From NCBI RefSeq assembly GCF_041410465.1, contig NZ_CP166961.1:434001-498000 (forward strand): 64,000 bases of DNA, written 5' to 3'. Both the position numbers and the translations under genes were made by a program. This document shows, one piece after another, positions 31,519 through 41,070 of this stretch; the first letter of the stretch is position 1; every line of letters starts with the position of its first letter. This stretch comes from Thalassotalea sp. 273M-4. GTDB taxonomy: Bacteria > Pseudomonadota > Gammaproteobacteria > Enterobacterales > Alteromonadaceae. The notes beneath the pieces were generated by a model. The model did no database searches and was not told the DNA's origin. It saw nothing but the letters and a program-made list of their open reading frames with translations.

Positions 31519-31573
31519 TGATTTAAATGACAACGGTGACACCGTTGTTGGACAACAGAGGGTAAATGCCAAT

Positions 31574-31825
31574 ATGGCCAGACAAGTCACCTATGTTTAC
31601 CAAGGTAAACGCAAAACCATTCCTTTTTCGTTCAGTCGTTTTCGCGATATGTATGAAGCGGCAGCCGCGGCTGAGGGGGTTGATATCAAGAGCTTTCTAG
31701 CAATGGAACAGCAACTTGAAATGACCTCAAGAGGTCAAGGCATTATGAAAAACTTTCGTCAAAAAGAGTTTGCCCGAATGGGATTTAGTGACATTAAGTT
31801 TTTACGCGAAGAAGACGAATCCTAA
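31574..31825 (+). CDS. conserved small protein of unknown function
   Basis: An 83-residue, charged, probably cytoplasmic protein (MARQVTYVYQGKRKT...REEDES) with no recognised domain. The frame is open further upstream to 31484, overlapping the hydrolase, but the ATG at 31574 with GAGGG upstream is the more plausible start. Same direction as the hydrolase, and the pair ends at a shared terminator, so they may be an operon. Composition looks like a real protein rather than chance. Confidence 0.6.
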   Translation: MARQVTYVYQGKRKTIPFSFSRFRDMYEAAAAAEGVDIKSFLAMEQQLEMTSRGQGIMKNFRQKEFARMGFSDIKFLREEDES

Positions 31826-31870
31826 TTTAGCAACCCCATGAGAGGGTTAGCTATTAGGCTTTGTGAACAC

Positions 31871-31899
31871 AAAAACGGGATCCAGCGATCCCGTTTTTT
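31871..31899. terminator. bidirectional terminator between the small protein gene and panC
   Basis: AAAAACGGGATC-CAGC-GATCCCGTTTTTT, a strong stem with A/T runs on both sides, able to end both the plus-strand hydrolase transcript and the minus-strand pan operon. Confidence 0.9.
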
Positions 31900-31916
31900 A
31901 TTGGCTTGTTTAAATG

Positions 31917-32762
31917 CTAAAGAAAGACTTGCAGGTTATCAATGAGTCTCGCTTTACCGCAGTGGGCTGCAGCGAGGATCACCAATTCTTTGTCGTCTTT
32001 AGTTGCCGGTTGCAACGTTCTAGCATGACAAACATGAATGTAGTCGGTTTTCATCCCTGTGTCGTTAATCATCTGTGCCGCCTGCTGGCTTAACAGGGTA
32101 AAATCTTTACTTACCAACAACTGCTCTTTTAACCATCGAAGACTTTTATTTAGGGCGGGCGCGATCGCTTTTTGTTCTGGGGTTAAATAATTATTACGTG
32201 AACTCATGGCTAAACCAGAAGGTTCTCGCATGGTTTCAACGGAAATAATCTCAATGGGCATCGACAAGTCATCTACCATGGTGCGGATCACTTGCACTTG
32301 TTGATAATCTTTTAAACCAAAACAAGCGCTGTCGGGTTGCACTAAATTAAATAATTTACACACCACGGTTGCAACACCACGAAAATGACCCGGTCTTGAC
32401 TCACCACAGTAACCTTGCGATACATCGGGTACTTCAACATAGGTTTGTTGGTCTAAGCCTTTCGGATAAATAATTTCAGGTGTCGGGGTAAACAGTAAAT
32501 CAGCGTTCGCAGCAATCAGTTTTTGTTTATCGTTATCTAAAGTTCTAGGATAAGAATCAATGTCTTCGTTCGCGCCAAACTGCATAGGATTGACAAAAAT
32601 ACTGACGACAACTTTATCGGCATGTTTATGGGCTTCTTCAACGAGAGAAATATGGCCCGCATGCAAATTTCCCATGGTCGGGACAAAGCCTATTTTTAGA
32701 CCTTGTTGGCGCCATTGCTGGATTTGCTCTCGCAATGGAGAGATTGAGTTTACCGTGTGCAT
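31917..32762 (-). CDS. panC: pantothenate synthetase
   Basis: ATP-dependent condensation of pantoate with beta-alanine to pantothenate. About 281 residues, with the nucleotidyltransferase motifs [26 protein letters not shown] and the [11 protein letters not shown] signature. The ATG at 32762 gives the usual N-terminus; a TTG six bases upstream is possible. Last gene of the dksA-gluQ-pcnB-folK-panB-panC series. Confidence 0.95.
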   Translation of the reverse strand: MHTVNSISPLREQIQQWRQQGLKIGFVPTMGNLHAGHISLVEEAHKHADKVVVSIFVNPMQFGANEDIDSYPRTLDNDKQKLIAANADLLFTPTPEIIYPKGLDQQTYVEVPDVSQGYCGESRPGHFRGVATVVCKLFNLVQPDSACFGLKDYQQVQVIRTMVDDLSMPIEIISVETMREPSGLAMSSRNNYLTPEQKAIAPALNKSLRWLKEQLLVSKDFTLLSQQAAQMINDTGMKTDYIHVCHARTLQPATKDDKELVILAAAHCGKARLIDNLQVFL

Positions 32763-32779
32763 AATCAAAGCCTATATAA

Positions 32780-33574
32780 TTACTGAAAGCTGTGTTGTTC
32801 TGACGGAAATTGTCCGCTTGAAACGTCATTCATGTAAAGCTCAACGGCTTGGCGAATGTCGCCGGTTTCAGCTAAGAAGTTACGAGAAAACTTAGGGATT
32901 TTACCAAATGAAATTCCTAATGCATCGTGCATAACCAAGATTTGGCCGTCGGTTACATTGCCTGCACCTATACCTATTACCGGAATAGAGACCGCTTGTG
33001 TTATGGCTTTAGCAAGTTCGGTTGGGATACATTCGAGTACCAGTAACTGAATTCCAGCCTGTTCCAACTTTTTCGCATCTTCAATCATTTGTAAGGCTTT
33101 CTCGTTGTCACGGCCTTGTACTTTAAAACCACCAAAAACATTGACTGACTGTGGTGTTAGCCCTAAGTGACCACAAACAGGCACACTGCGCTCGACTAAG
33201 CCAGCAATGGTGTCAAATAACCATTCACCGCCTTCTACTTTCACCATGTTGGCGCCCGCTTGCATAAGCTTGGCGGCATTGGCAAAGGCCTGTTCTTTGG
33301 TGGCGTAAGACATAAAAGGCATGTCGGCGATTAGTAAGGTCTTTTCGGCGCCACTACGCACACAGCGGGTATGGTAAGCGATATCATCAACCGTAACAGG
33401 GATGGTATCGGATTGTCCTTGTAATACCATACCTAGAGAATCACCAACTAACATGACGTGCATACCCGCATCATCAAAAATCTTGGCGAAGCTGGCGTCG
33501 TATGCGGTAATGGAGGAAATTTTTTTACCCTCATCTTTCATTTTTTTAAGGGTACTAACGGTTATTCTACTCAT
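32780..33574 (-). CDS. panB: ketopantoate hydroxymethyltransferase
   Basis: Transfers a hydroxymethyl group from methylene-tetrahydrofolate to ketoisovalerate, first step of pantothenate synthesis. A 264-residue TIM-barrel enzyme with [19 protein letters not shown], the metal ligand [11 protein letters not shown] and [11 protein letters not shown]. Upstream of panC with a gap of under 20 bases, so the two are probably cotranscribed and translationally close. Confidence 0.95.
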   Translation of the reverse strand: MSRITVSTLKKMKDEGKKISSITAYDASFAKIFDDAGMHVMLVGDSLGMVLQGQSDTIPVTVDDIAYHTRCVRSGAEKTLLIADMPFMSYATKEQAFANAAKLMQAGANMVKVEGGEWLFDTIAGLVERSVPVCGHLGLTPQSVNVFGGFKVQGRDNEKALQMIEDAKKLEQAGIQLLVLECIPTELAKAITQAVSIPVIGIGAGNVTDGQILVMHDALGISFGKIPKFSRNFLAETGDIRQAVELYMNDVSSGQFPSEQHSFQ

Positions 33575-33724
33575 ATCTATTCTGCTTTTATCTGTCTATG
33601 GATAGCGGTATTGATTTGTTGCTAACGATAGTTTCGTCAAACGAATCAAGCAAATGACCTTACAATATGGGCTAAAGTCTCTTGCTGATTCAATAAATGC
33701 CGCTACAGTGTCATAAATTTGAGA

Positions 33725-34216
33725 TCAGTGCAATTGACCTATAATAACTAAGTCGTTTTCAGGTAAGTCGGCTTTAAGCTCTGTTACCAACGTGCCATCG
33801 GGTAAGGTCAAATTAGGACTGATTTCTGCCAGTGGGTAGATCACAAATTCCCGCACTTTCATCCCATAATGAGGGACGGTTAATCGGGGCGTGTCGATAA
33901 CTAAGTTATCGATTAATAATATATCTAAGTCTAAAACTCGTGCGCCCCAACGCTCTTCTTTTCGTACTCGCCCTGCCGTTAATTCGATTTGCTGCAAATT
34001 ATCGAGAAGCTCAATAGGGCTAAGTTTTGTTTCAACCTTGGCGACTGCGTTCATATAGTCAGGTTGATCTTGTGGCCCCATGGGTTTACTGGCGTATAAA
34101 GAAGACACCTGAACTAAGAGCGTTTGCTCGATTAACGTTAGTGCTTCAACCGCCTTTTTTAATTGCCGTTCAGGCTCAACCAAATTACTGCCTAGGCCAA
34201 TGTAAACCGTATGCAT
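33725..34216 (-). CDS. folK: HPPK, hydroxymethyl-dihydropterin pyrophosphokinase
   Basis: Transfers pyrophosphate from ATP to 6-hydroxymethyl-7,8-dihydropterin in folate synthesis. 163 residues with YIGLGSNLVEPERQL at the start, the ATP loop RKEERWGARVLDLDILL and VPHYGMKVREFVIYPL. Its ATG overlaps the pcnB stop by one base (TAATG), indicating translational coupling to pcnB. Confidence 0.95.
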   Translation of the reverse strand: MHTVYIGLGSNLVEPERQLKKAVEALTLIEQTLLVQVSSLYASKPMGPQDQPDYMNAVAKVETKLSPIELLDNLQQIELTAGRVRKEERWGARVLDLDILLIDNLVIDTPRLTVPHYGMKVREFVIYPLAEISPNLTLPDGTLVTELKADLPENDLVIIGQLH

Positions 34217-35595
34217 TAGGACTCTTTGCTCCGAGGTTTTGGGCGCTTGCGTTGTATTCTTCTGCGACCAGTACGAGGGCCCTTTAAGCTTTTGATCATT
34301 TGCTGTTGGGTTTCATAGTTGGCGCTTTGAAAATGGGTCCACCAGTTCGCAAGCTCTTCTGTTTCACCACCTTCAACTTGGCCCCGCAATAATAAAAAGT
34401 CGTATGCGGCCCGAAATTTAGGGTGTTCAAGCAATTTTAATGCACGATTGCCATCGCGTCTAATAAGGCGGTGCTGAAGAACAAAAATGTCTTTCATTGG
34501 TAACTGAAAGCGTTTTGGAATGGCAATACGTCGTTGTTGCTCAGCCATAACTTCATTTAATGCGGCAAAAAAAGCATCCTGAATAGGTAGAGCCTCTTTG
34601 CTGACTAACTGTTGTTTCATTGCTTCAATGTTGTACCAAAGCACAGCAGACAGTAAAAAGGCCGGTGTAACGCGCAAACCTTCATTAATTCGCTTGTCGG
34701 TATTTTTTAATACCAGTCTGACAAATTGCACGGCTTGGGCATCAGGAGATTGAGCTACGATTTGACTGATATGCGGAAATAAGTAAACCAGCAATTTATT
34801 TTGCTGTAATACGTCAAAGTTGGCTTCTGCTTTGCCGGCCATAAAGAGTTTCAAATATTCTTCAAACATTCGCGCTGGCGGAATGTTTTCGAGCAAGCTC
34901 GCCAATTGGGTGATGGGTTCGGCTGTGCTCTTTTCAATTTTCATATCTAATTTAGTCGCAAAGCGAATGGCCCTAAGCATACGTACCGGATCTTCTCGGT
35001 AACGCGTTTCAGGATCGCCAATTAAGCGAATTTGACGACGCTTTATGTCTTCTAAGCCGTTGGCGAAATCGTAAACTCTGAAATCTTTTACCGAGTAGTA
35101 AAGAGCATTAATGGTGAAATCGCGGCGTTCTGCGTCTTCTTCTATTGAGCCGTAAATATTATCTCTAAGTAACATCCCATGCTCTGATTGCTTGGAATGA
35201 GCCGTTGCTTTCTTTTCGTCGGCGGTGGCGTGGTGGCCCCTAAAAGTGGCAACTTCAATGATGTCTCGGCCAAAAACAATATGCACTAAGCGAAAACGAC
35301 GGCCAATGATCCGGCTGTTACGAAATAGCTTTTTAACCTGTTCTGGGGTTGCATTGGTGGCAATATCAAAGTCTTTCGGGTGTTCGCCAAGTAATATGTC
35401 ACGCACTCCACCACCAACAAGGTAAGCTTCAAACCCACCCTTGTTTAAACGGTATAAGACTTTTAGAGCATTCTCACTTAGTTCTTTTCGAGAAACGTTA
35501 TGCTCTGAACGTTCAAGTATTCTTGGTGTGTTTACGGGTGAAGCGTCGGCTTTTCCTAACATCGATTTTAAAAACCTGATTAATGCGTTAATAAT
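34216..35595 (-). CDS. pcnB: poly(A) polymerase I, probable AUU start
   Basis: Adds 3' poly(A) tails to RNAs, promoting their decay. Class II nucleotidyltransferase with YLVGGGVRDILLG and HPKDFDIATNATPEQV, an RNA-binding core with RRDFTINALYYS and RYREDPVRMLRAIRF, and a basic C-terminus (GRRRIQRKRPKPRS). No ATG or GTG suits the N-terminus. GAGGA is followed after five bases by ATT (35593-35595), and the peptide from there (IINALIRFLKSML) aligns without gaps to the first 13 residues of E. coli PcnB (MFTRVANFCRKVL), whose gene is known to start with AUU. This gives 459 residues, against about 465 in E. coli. Starting at TTG 35628 would add 11 residues with no family match. Confidence 0.92.
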   Translation of the reverse strand: MINALIRFLKSMLGKADASPVNTPRILERSEHNVSRKELSENALKVLYRLNKGGFEAYLVGGGVRDILLGEHPKDFDIATNATPEQVKKLFRNSRIIGRRFRLVHIVFGRDIIEVATFRGHHATADEKKATAHSKQSEHGMLLRDNIYGSIEEDAERRDFTINALYYSVKDFRVYDFANGLEDIKRRQIRLIGDPETRYREDPVRMLRAIRFATKLDMKIEKSTAEPITQLASLLENIPPARMFEEYLKLFMAGKAEANFDVLQQNKLLVYLFPHISQIVAQSPDAQAVQFVRLVLKNTDKRINEGLRVTPAFLLSAVLWYNIEAMKQQLVSKEALPIQDAFFAALNEVMAEQQRRIAIPKRFQLPMKDIFVLQHRLIRRDGNRALKLLEHPKFRAAYDFLLLRGQVEGGETEELANWWTHFQSANYETQQQMIKSLKGPRTGRRRIQRKRPKPRSKES

Positions 35596-36034
35596 TTTTT
35601 CCTCGTGATACCAAAATTGAGCAAGCAATCAGCCTGTCAATAATGCAGATTTCACTTGAAATCTTAGTCGGTATTTTATTGATAACGAAAATTTGGCTAT
35701 ACGTTAGCAAAATACCGAGTGTTGTTATGTGTTTATTGTTGCCCCAATGGTTACGTACAGCAACCTATTGGGTCATTTCATCTACTTATTTAACGGCCTA
35801 AGTGGCTTTTGAACGAGCTCTTTAGGCGATGAAATTGCTGCTGTTGGCACCTTTCGTTAAATTTTCAACGGTTATATTTTGTTGTCTTAGCCAAAACTTA
35901 ACACGCTTTGTGTCCATAGTTTAGCGGAGCTACTAAATTTAGGCGGCAATAATAGCCGAAAGTGGTCAAAAAGAGAACGAAAAAGCAGATTTAAATCCAA
36001 TTAAATCATTATATAGCAAGTCATTATAACGACA
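35596..36034 (-). other. gluQ-pcnB intergenic region with inverted repeats
   Basis: About 440 gene-free bases inside a normally compact gene series. It holds a perfect 10-bp inverted repeat TCGGTATTTT / AAAATACCGA (35668-35677, 35709-35718). It also holds a bulged stem CCCAATGGTT / AACCTATTGGG (35743-35752, 35762-35772). Both lie on the pcnB leader. No tRNA or coding frame is seen. It probably contains the pcnB promoter and a structured leader. Confidence 0.5.
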
Positions 36035-36955
36035 TTATTGATTTTCTAAGAAAACGATTTCGCGTTGCTTCGGCAATTTGTTTGGATCCCAATGGCTAAT
36101 GCCCCAATCAATAATGTGTGCCACTGACAGATATTTCAGTTCTTCAGGTGGTTGCTGACCCAAAAAGTGTAAGGCCTGCCATAATGCCGGTTGTGGATTG
36201 GCATTGTTGATTGCGGGGGCAAAGTTTTGTTTGCTCAACTTCCTGCCTTCTGCGGTAATGGCAAGAGGTATATGAAGATAACTTGGCGCTGTTTGTTTAA
36301 ATAACCGATATAGCGTCAGTTGCCTAGCGGTAGGTTCGAGTAAATCACAACCTCTAACAATATGATTTATTCCTTGGGCGATATCATCGGCGACAACCGC
36401 AAGTTGATAGGCAAATAACCCATCTTTGCGATGAATTATAAAGTCCTCTTTTGCAAGGTTTACATCGACCTCGACCAAACCCTGCAAGCGATCATTAAAG
36501 TGAAAAATTGGCGCTTGATTGACTAACCTTATCGCACTTCCTGCTCGAGGGTGCTTTAACGATTTACAGTGTCCTTGATAGATCCCGCCGATTTTTTTTA
36601 TATCGGCGCGAGTACATCGGCAATGATAGCTATGCTGATGACTGGCAATTTCGGCCAAAAGCGTTTCGTAATAATCGTTTTGATTGCTTTGATATAAGAC
36701 GTCTTCATCCCAATGCAAACCATAAGCGTCTAGCGTTTGTAAGATGGCATCGGCGGCCCCAGGTTGTTCTCTGGGAGGATCGATGTCTTCAATACGAACC
36801 AGCCATTGACCTTGGTGGTGCTTAGCATCTAAAAAACTGGCTAGGGCTGCGAGCAATGAGCCAAAGTGAAGAAAACCCGAAGGTGAGGGGGCAAAGCGGC
36901 CGCGATAACAAGTATCGGACCGCTGAGGTAAGCAGTTGTAAGGAGGGGAGTCCAT
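36035..36955 (-). CDS. gluQ: glutamyl-Q tRNA(Asp) synthetase
   Basis: Attaches glutamate to queuosine in the anticodon of tRNA-Asp. A truncated class I GluRS paralogue of 306 residues without an anticodon-binding domain. The HIGH-like motif is in GRFAPSPSGFLHFGS, zinc ligands in YHCRCTRADIKKIGGIYQGHC-like spacing (residues about 112-132), and the KMSKS-like GRKLSKQN near residue 245. It is nine bases downstream of dksA, the conserved gene pair in gammaproteobacteria. Confidence 0.95.
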   Translation of the reverse strand: MDSPPYNCLPQRSDTCYRGRFAPSPSGFLHFGSLLAALASFLDAKHHQGQWLVRIEDIDPPREQPGAADAILQTLDAYGLHWDEDVLYQSNQNDYYETLLAEIASHQHSYHCRCTRADIKKIGGIYQGHCKSLKHPRAGSAIRLVNQAPIFHFNDRLQGLVEVDVNLAKEDFIIHRKDGLFAYQLAVVADDIAQGINHIVRGCDLLEPTARQLTLYRLFKQTAPSYLHIPLAITAEGRKLSKQNFAPAINNANPQPALWQALHFLGQQPPEELKYLSVAHIIDWGISHWDPNKLPKQREIVFLENQ

Positions 36956-36964
36956 TACAATGAG

Positions 36965-37414
36965 TTAGCCTGCTAATTGACGCTCTTTGATTTCAGCGAG
37001 GGTTTTACACTCGATACATAAATCTGCTGTTGGTCTTGCTTCAAGGCGTTTGATGCCTATTTCAATACCACAAGCGTTACAGTAGCCGAAATCTTCTTCT
37101 TCAATAAGTTGAAGCGTTTTCTCAATTTTCTTGATTAACTTACGTTCACGGTCACGTGTGCGCAGTTCAAGACTGAATTCTTCTTCTTGTGCAGCGCGAT
37201 CAACCGGATCTGGGAAGTTGGCTGCTTCATCTTTCATATGAGTAACAGTGCGGTCGACTTCTTCCCGCAATTGAACACGCCAGGCTTCGAGAATTTTCTT
37301 GAAATGCTCTTCTTGAGCTGGGTTCATGTACTCTTCGCCGTCCTTTTCAACGTATGGCTTAACACCGGCCAATGCTAAAATTCCGATTGCTTTATTTGTT
37401 TTGCCTGCTGGCAT
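36965..37414 (-). CDS. dksA: RNA polymerase-binding transcription factor DksA
   Basis: Binds the RNA polymerase secondary channel and, with ppGpp, represses rRNA promoters and activates amino-acid genes. 149 residues with a coiled-coil hairpin carrying the tip Asp residues ([14 protein letters not shown]) and a four-cysteine zinc finger ([13 protein letters not shown] ... LCIECK). Close in length to the E. coli protein (151). It is the first gene of the dksA-gluQ pair. In E. coli sfsA is directly upstream; here about 10 kb intervenes. Confidence 0.96.
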   Translation of the reverse strand: MPAGKTNKAIGILALAGVKPYVEKDGEEYMNPAQEEHFKKILEAWRVQLREEVDRTVTHMKDEAANFPDPVDRAAQEEEFSLELRTRDRERKLIKKIEKTLQLIEEEDFGYCNACGIEIGIKRLEARPTADLCIECKTLAEIKERQLAG

Positions 37415-38306
37415 GCCGAATCTCCTAATACAACCTAATTCGATAAGCGATATAAAATAATTGAGTATCTATAACAGATTGGGTTACTGGAGGCAATAAA
37501 ATCACCACCATAATGTGTAACTGTTTGTCTCATTTGTTTCAAACTCGCTATATGAGGTCTGGCAACTGATTTATCAAGGTTCAAAATCACTTTATAGCGA
37601 GATTATTTTAAACGACGATAAATATGGCATTGAAATTAGACAATTACAATAAGTTGGCAGATAAAGAATAATCCTTAAAGTAATGCACTTACATTCACTG
37701 GTTTGATTTATGTAAATTACGTTACTGTGCATTGCACAGATCATTGCGCAAATCAGTGTTTGCTAGATTGCAAATTAAGAACCAATGCATTAGGTTAATG
37801 AGCAAAATATATCTAGCGTTTGTTACAGAATCAATTCAGAAACAAAAATAGTATAAAATTCAGTAAAATAAGATAGTTATTCGCCTTTAGGGGCATTGCA
37901 AATAACATCAAGAGTTGGCAGAATGAATGACTGAACTGAGTGAGATTTTGCTAGTTTAAACAAGCAAGAGGTCATGAAATACGAGCTCTATCATGTTAAT
38001 AATGCTTGTAACTTGGTGTTTAATTAGTTCACCTTTGAAGGTTAATTAATCGAGTTTTACGCATTAATAATAAAAATAAAAAGAATCGCTTTGGCATTAT
38101 TATGCTTCTATCAATTCTGATCTCGTTACTTCTTTCTCACCTCGTTTTTTGGTGTTTTTTCCGTCATTGTTGTTGGTATTTGCTAAATCGACGTTAAAAA
38201 CAATATTCAAGCGTTAAATAAGTACTCAAAAACAATGAATGAGAGCTTTTAGCCATTAAAGTGGTACTTGCTTGAATAAAATGATTTTAATCAAAGGAAA
38301 GGAAAT
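37415..38306. other. 892-bp gene-free region between dksA and the S8 protease gene
   Basis: The divergent upstream region of dksA and the protease. No coding frame of note. It contains a palindrome CTGTGCA-T-TGCACAG (37725-37739) that could be an operator, and a hairpin TTAATTA...ACCTT-TG-AAGGT-TAATTAA (38020-38049). The length suggests complex regulation of the protease or remnants of lost genes. Confidence 0.5.
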
Positions 38307-40922
38307 ATGCAGTTAAACATGTGGAAATACCCAACAAACAAGCGAACGATAAGGACGATATCTATCGTAACCTTGGTTGTTTTATCCGTTTTTATGTTTA
38401 TGTGGAAAGCGCAAGCCCAAAAACATGCAGAAACAAAGACCCTGATTGTTCAAGGCGCGAGCCCTAAAGCGATGATCGAAACCATTGAAGGTGTTGGTGG
38501 TGAAGTCCTACACACGTTTAAGGTGATTAATGCGGTCTCTGCGGTGCTTACCAAAGAGCAACAACAAAAGTTAAAAGAATCGGCTCCTTTACTCAGTTTC
38601 TTTTCCGACTCAAAAGTTGAACTAAATGACTTTGCTGCCGTTAAAAAAGCGAAACCATTAAAATTTAAATTATCTTCATCCGAAGTAAGCTGGAAAGCCT
38701 CACTGAACGAGAAAGTTGTTGTTGACGCAATTGCCTTGTCTTGGCCAAAAGCGAATGGAAATTTATCAGAGCTTACAGTCAATGATGTTGATATTACTCT
38801 TGTTCCGACTATGGGTGGTTTTAGCCAAACATTGGCTGAATACACCTTAGCACCAAGCAACCTATTAAAAGTTGAATTGGCATTTGATGATATTTCCAGT
38901 GTTGATGAAAGCGATTATGCGATTAGCGTAACCTTAAGTGACGGTCAAACCATTGCTTTAGAAGCTGAGCAAACGTTGGTTAAGCGTGGAAAAAATCGTG
39001 ACACCTATGTGGCCTCGCAAACACGTGCAAATGAAGCACATTTTCAAGGGGTAACCGGTAAAGGTGTGACTGTTGCAGTTATCGACAGTGGTTTAAGCTC
39101 ATTTAAACAGATCAGCAAAAACAGTGAGAATAAAGCTCGCAGCATTTTCACCTACAATGCCATTGATGGTAGTGATGATGTAACCGATGAGTTTGGTCAT
39201 GGTACTCATGTTACCAGTCTTATTGTTAACAGCTCACAAAAATACTTAGATTCTAAGAGCAAGACCAATAGCTACAATGGTGTTGCGCCGGATGTAAATC
39301 TATTAGCGGTAAAAGCGTTTGACGATAAAGGCTTAGCAACATACGTTGATGTTTTAAAAGCGATTGATTACGTTGTCGCGAATAAAGATGGGTTAAACAT
39401 TAAAGTGTTAAACTTATCGTTTAGCGCACCACCAAGCTCATTTTACTGGCAAGACCCAATCAACCAAGCATTGATGGTTGCTTGGCAAAATGGGATCACT
39501 GTAGTGGCATCTGCGGGCAACCGTGGCTCAGATGATATGACCATTGGCGTGCCAGGAAATAACCCATACGTAGTGACTGTTGGCGCGGTGTCAGATAACT
39601 ACACACCTTATGACTACAGTGATGACTTTTTAACGACTTTCTCAAGTGCAGGGCCAACGATTGAAGGTTTTATTAAACCTGAAATTATTGCACCAGGTGG
39701 TCATGTTCAAGGCTTGTTAAGTGATGACAGTTATATTGCCCAAAACTTTGCTTTGTACGACACCGGAAAAGATTATTACGAAATTTCAGGTACATCTCAA
39801 TCGACGGCCCTAACATCAGGTATTGCGGCTCTATTGTTGTCGGCAAATCCCGAATTAACGCCAGACTTAGTGAAATGTCATTTATTAGACTCAGCGAAAT
39901 TAATGGTTACTGAAGAAAAAGGTCTTGCCTTTAGCTTATTCCAACAAGGTCGCGGTGTTGTTGATACCATGTTGGCGCTAAAAGCCGATAACGAACATTG
40001 TATCGACAACAGCCAAGCTTTGGCACTAGAGATCGCTAATGAAGAACATTATTTAGGCCCTGTGGAATATAATGCCGAAACAGGAGAACACTACTTACCG
40101 GGTCTTGAGGATCATGCCTGGGATGGGGTTTACACCGACGGTACCTTATGGGGTAAGGTTAAATACCTTGCGAGCGATGGCACCTTATGGGGTAAAGTGA
40201 AATACGTTGAAGCCGATGGCACTTTATGGGGTAAGGTAAAATATTTAGAAAACGACGGCACTTTATGGGGCAAGGTTAAGTATATTGATGCTGACGGCTC
40301 ATTATGGAGAGAAATACAACACCTTGAAAGTGACGGTACTTTATGGGGTAAAGTTAAGTACTTAGAAGCGTCGGGTACCTTGTGGGGTAAAGTCAAATAT
40401 GTCGAAACAGATGGCACTTTATGGGGTAAGGTAAAGTACCTAGAAAACGATACATTCTTGTGGGAAAGCATTAAAGATGTAGAAACCAGTGGTTCATATT
40501 GGGGACAAGAGAAAGTATTTGATATTGATGGTTCTTTATCTGGCCAAGTAAAGGTTTTCGAGACTGAAAGCGTACTTTGGGGCGAAGAAAGTTTCATCAA
40601 TACTGCAGGAACTCTTTGGGGTAAAGTAAAATACATACAGGCTGATGGCACTTTATGGGGCAAAGTTAAGTACGTTGAAACAGATGGGACTTTGTGGGGT
40701 AAAGTGAAGTACCTTGGCACTGATGGCACGTTATGGGGCAAAGTAAAGTACCTTGATGCCGATGGGACATTGTGGGGTCGAGTCAAATACCTTGAAGCTA
40801 ATGGGGCTCTTTGGGGCGATGCTGAAGATACTATGGTTGGCGATGGTTCCTTGTGGGGCAAAATGAAAAGCAATCAAGTTGAAGCAGCAATTATTGAAGC
40901 GAACTTGGTTGACCCAGAATAG
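38307..40922 (+). CDS. secreted S8 (subtilisin-like) protease with C-terminal DGTLWGKVKYLEx repeats
   Basis: An 871-residue exported serine protease. An N-terminal hydrophobic segment (residues about 20-35, ending KAQAQ) serves as signal or anchor. An inhibitor-I9-like propeptide follows (TLIVQGASPKAMIETIEGV, about 45-105), then a linker domain to about 240. The catalytic triad is complete: Asp260 (VAVIDSG), His298 (GHGTHV) and Ser497 (GTSQSTALTSG), with SAGN as oxyanion segment. From residue 611 to about 857 come roughly nineteen 13-residue repeats of consensus DGTLWGKVKYLEx; units 9-12 have drifted. No sorting motif follows. It has an RBS AAAGGAAAGGAAAT and its own terminator. Substrate is unknown. 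The next two genes are a propeller kinase and its regulator. Confidence 0.9.
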   Translation: MQLNMWKYPTNKRTIRTISIVTLVVLSVFMFMWKAQAQKHAETKTLIVQGASPKAMIETIEGVGGEVLHTFKVINAVSAVLTKEQQQKLKESAPLLSFFSDSKVELNDFAAVKKAKPLKFKLSSSEVSWKASLNEKVVVDAIALSWPKANGNLSELTVNDVDITLVPTMGGFSQTLAEYTLAPSNLLKVELAFDDISSVDESDYAISVTLSDGQTIALEAEQTLVKRGKNRDTYVASQTRANEAHFQGVTGKGVTVAVIDSGLSSFKQISKNSENKARSIFTYNAIDGSDDVTDEFGHGTHVTSLIVNSSQKYLDSKSKTNSYNGVAPDVNLLAVKAFDDKGLATYVDVLKAIDYVVANKDGLNIKVLNLSFSAPPSSFYWQDPINQALMVAWQNGITVVASAGNRGSDDMTIGVPGNNPYVVTVGAVSDNYTPYDYSDDFLTTFSSAGPTIEGFIKPEIIAPGGHVQGLLSDDSYIAQNFALYDTGKDYYEISGTSQSTALTSGIAALLLSANPELTPDLVKCHLLDSAKLMVTEEKGLAFSLFQQGRGVVDTMLALKADNEHCIDNSQALALEIANEEHYLGPVEYNAETGEHYLPGLEDHAWDGVYTDGTLWGKVKYLASDGTLWGKVKYVEADGTLWGKVKYLENDGTLWGKVKYIDADGSLWREIQHLESDGTLWGKVKYLEASGTLWGKVKYVETDGTLWGKVKYLENDTFLWESIKDVETSGSYWGQEKVFDIDGSLSGQVKVFETESVLWGEESFINTAGTLWGKVKYIQADGTLWGKVKYVETDGTLWGKVKYLGTDGTLWGKVKYLDADGTLWGRVKYLEANGALWGDAEDTMVGDGSLWGKMKSNQVEAAIIEANLVDPE
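40137..40880 (+). repeat. 39-bp in-frame tandem repeat encoding DGTLWGKVKYLEx
   Basis: About 19 units of 39 bases. Most keep Gly-x-Leu-Trp-Gly while codons vary at silent positions (TTATGGGGTAAGGTT, TTGTGGGGTAAAGTC and others). Silent divergence with conserved protein argues for selection on the peptide, not recent slippage. The opposite strand is also open through this region, which is a by-product of the repeat. Confidence 0.93.
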
Positions 40923-40973
40923 ACCTTTATAAGCGGCTTTAAATAGTCATTTAAAATATTGTAATATTTAATT

Positions 40974-41007
40974 AAACCGGAGACTCGTTATCTCCGGTTT
41001 TTTTTGT
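40974..41007 (+). terminator. terminator of the S8 protease gene
   Basis: AACCGGAGA and TCTCCGGTT pair around CTCGTTA, followed by eight T residues. It separates the protease from the kinase transcript. Confidence 0.9.
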
Positions 41008-41070
41008 TATAAATGATGTAATTTGAAACGCTTAGTCGTATTTATTACACAATAAAATGTAGGAAAATTA

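Noticed and set aside
40130..40873. 247-codon antisense frame across the protease repeats
   Set aside because: A by-product of the 39-base repeat, which keeps the opposite strand open; its composition is a reversed LWG repeat.
40137..40880. Possible CRISPR-like array
   Set aside because: Repeats are contiguous, in frame and coding, with no spacers and no cas genes.
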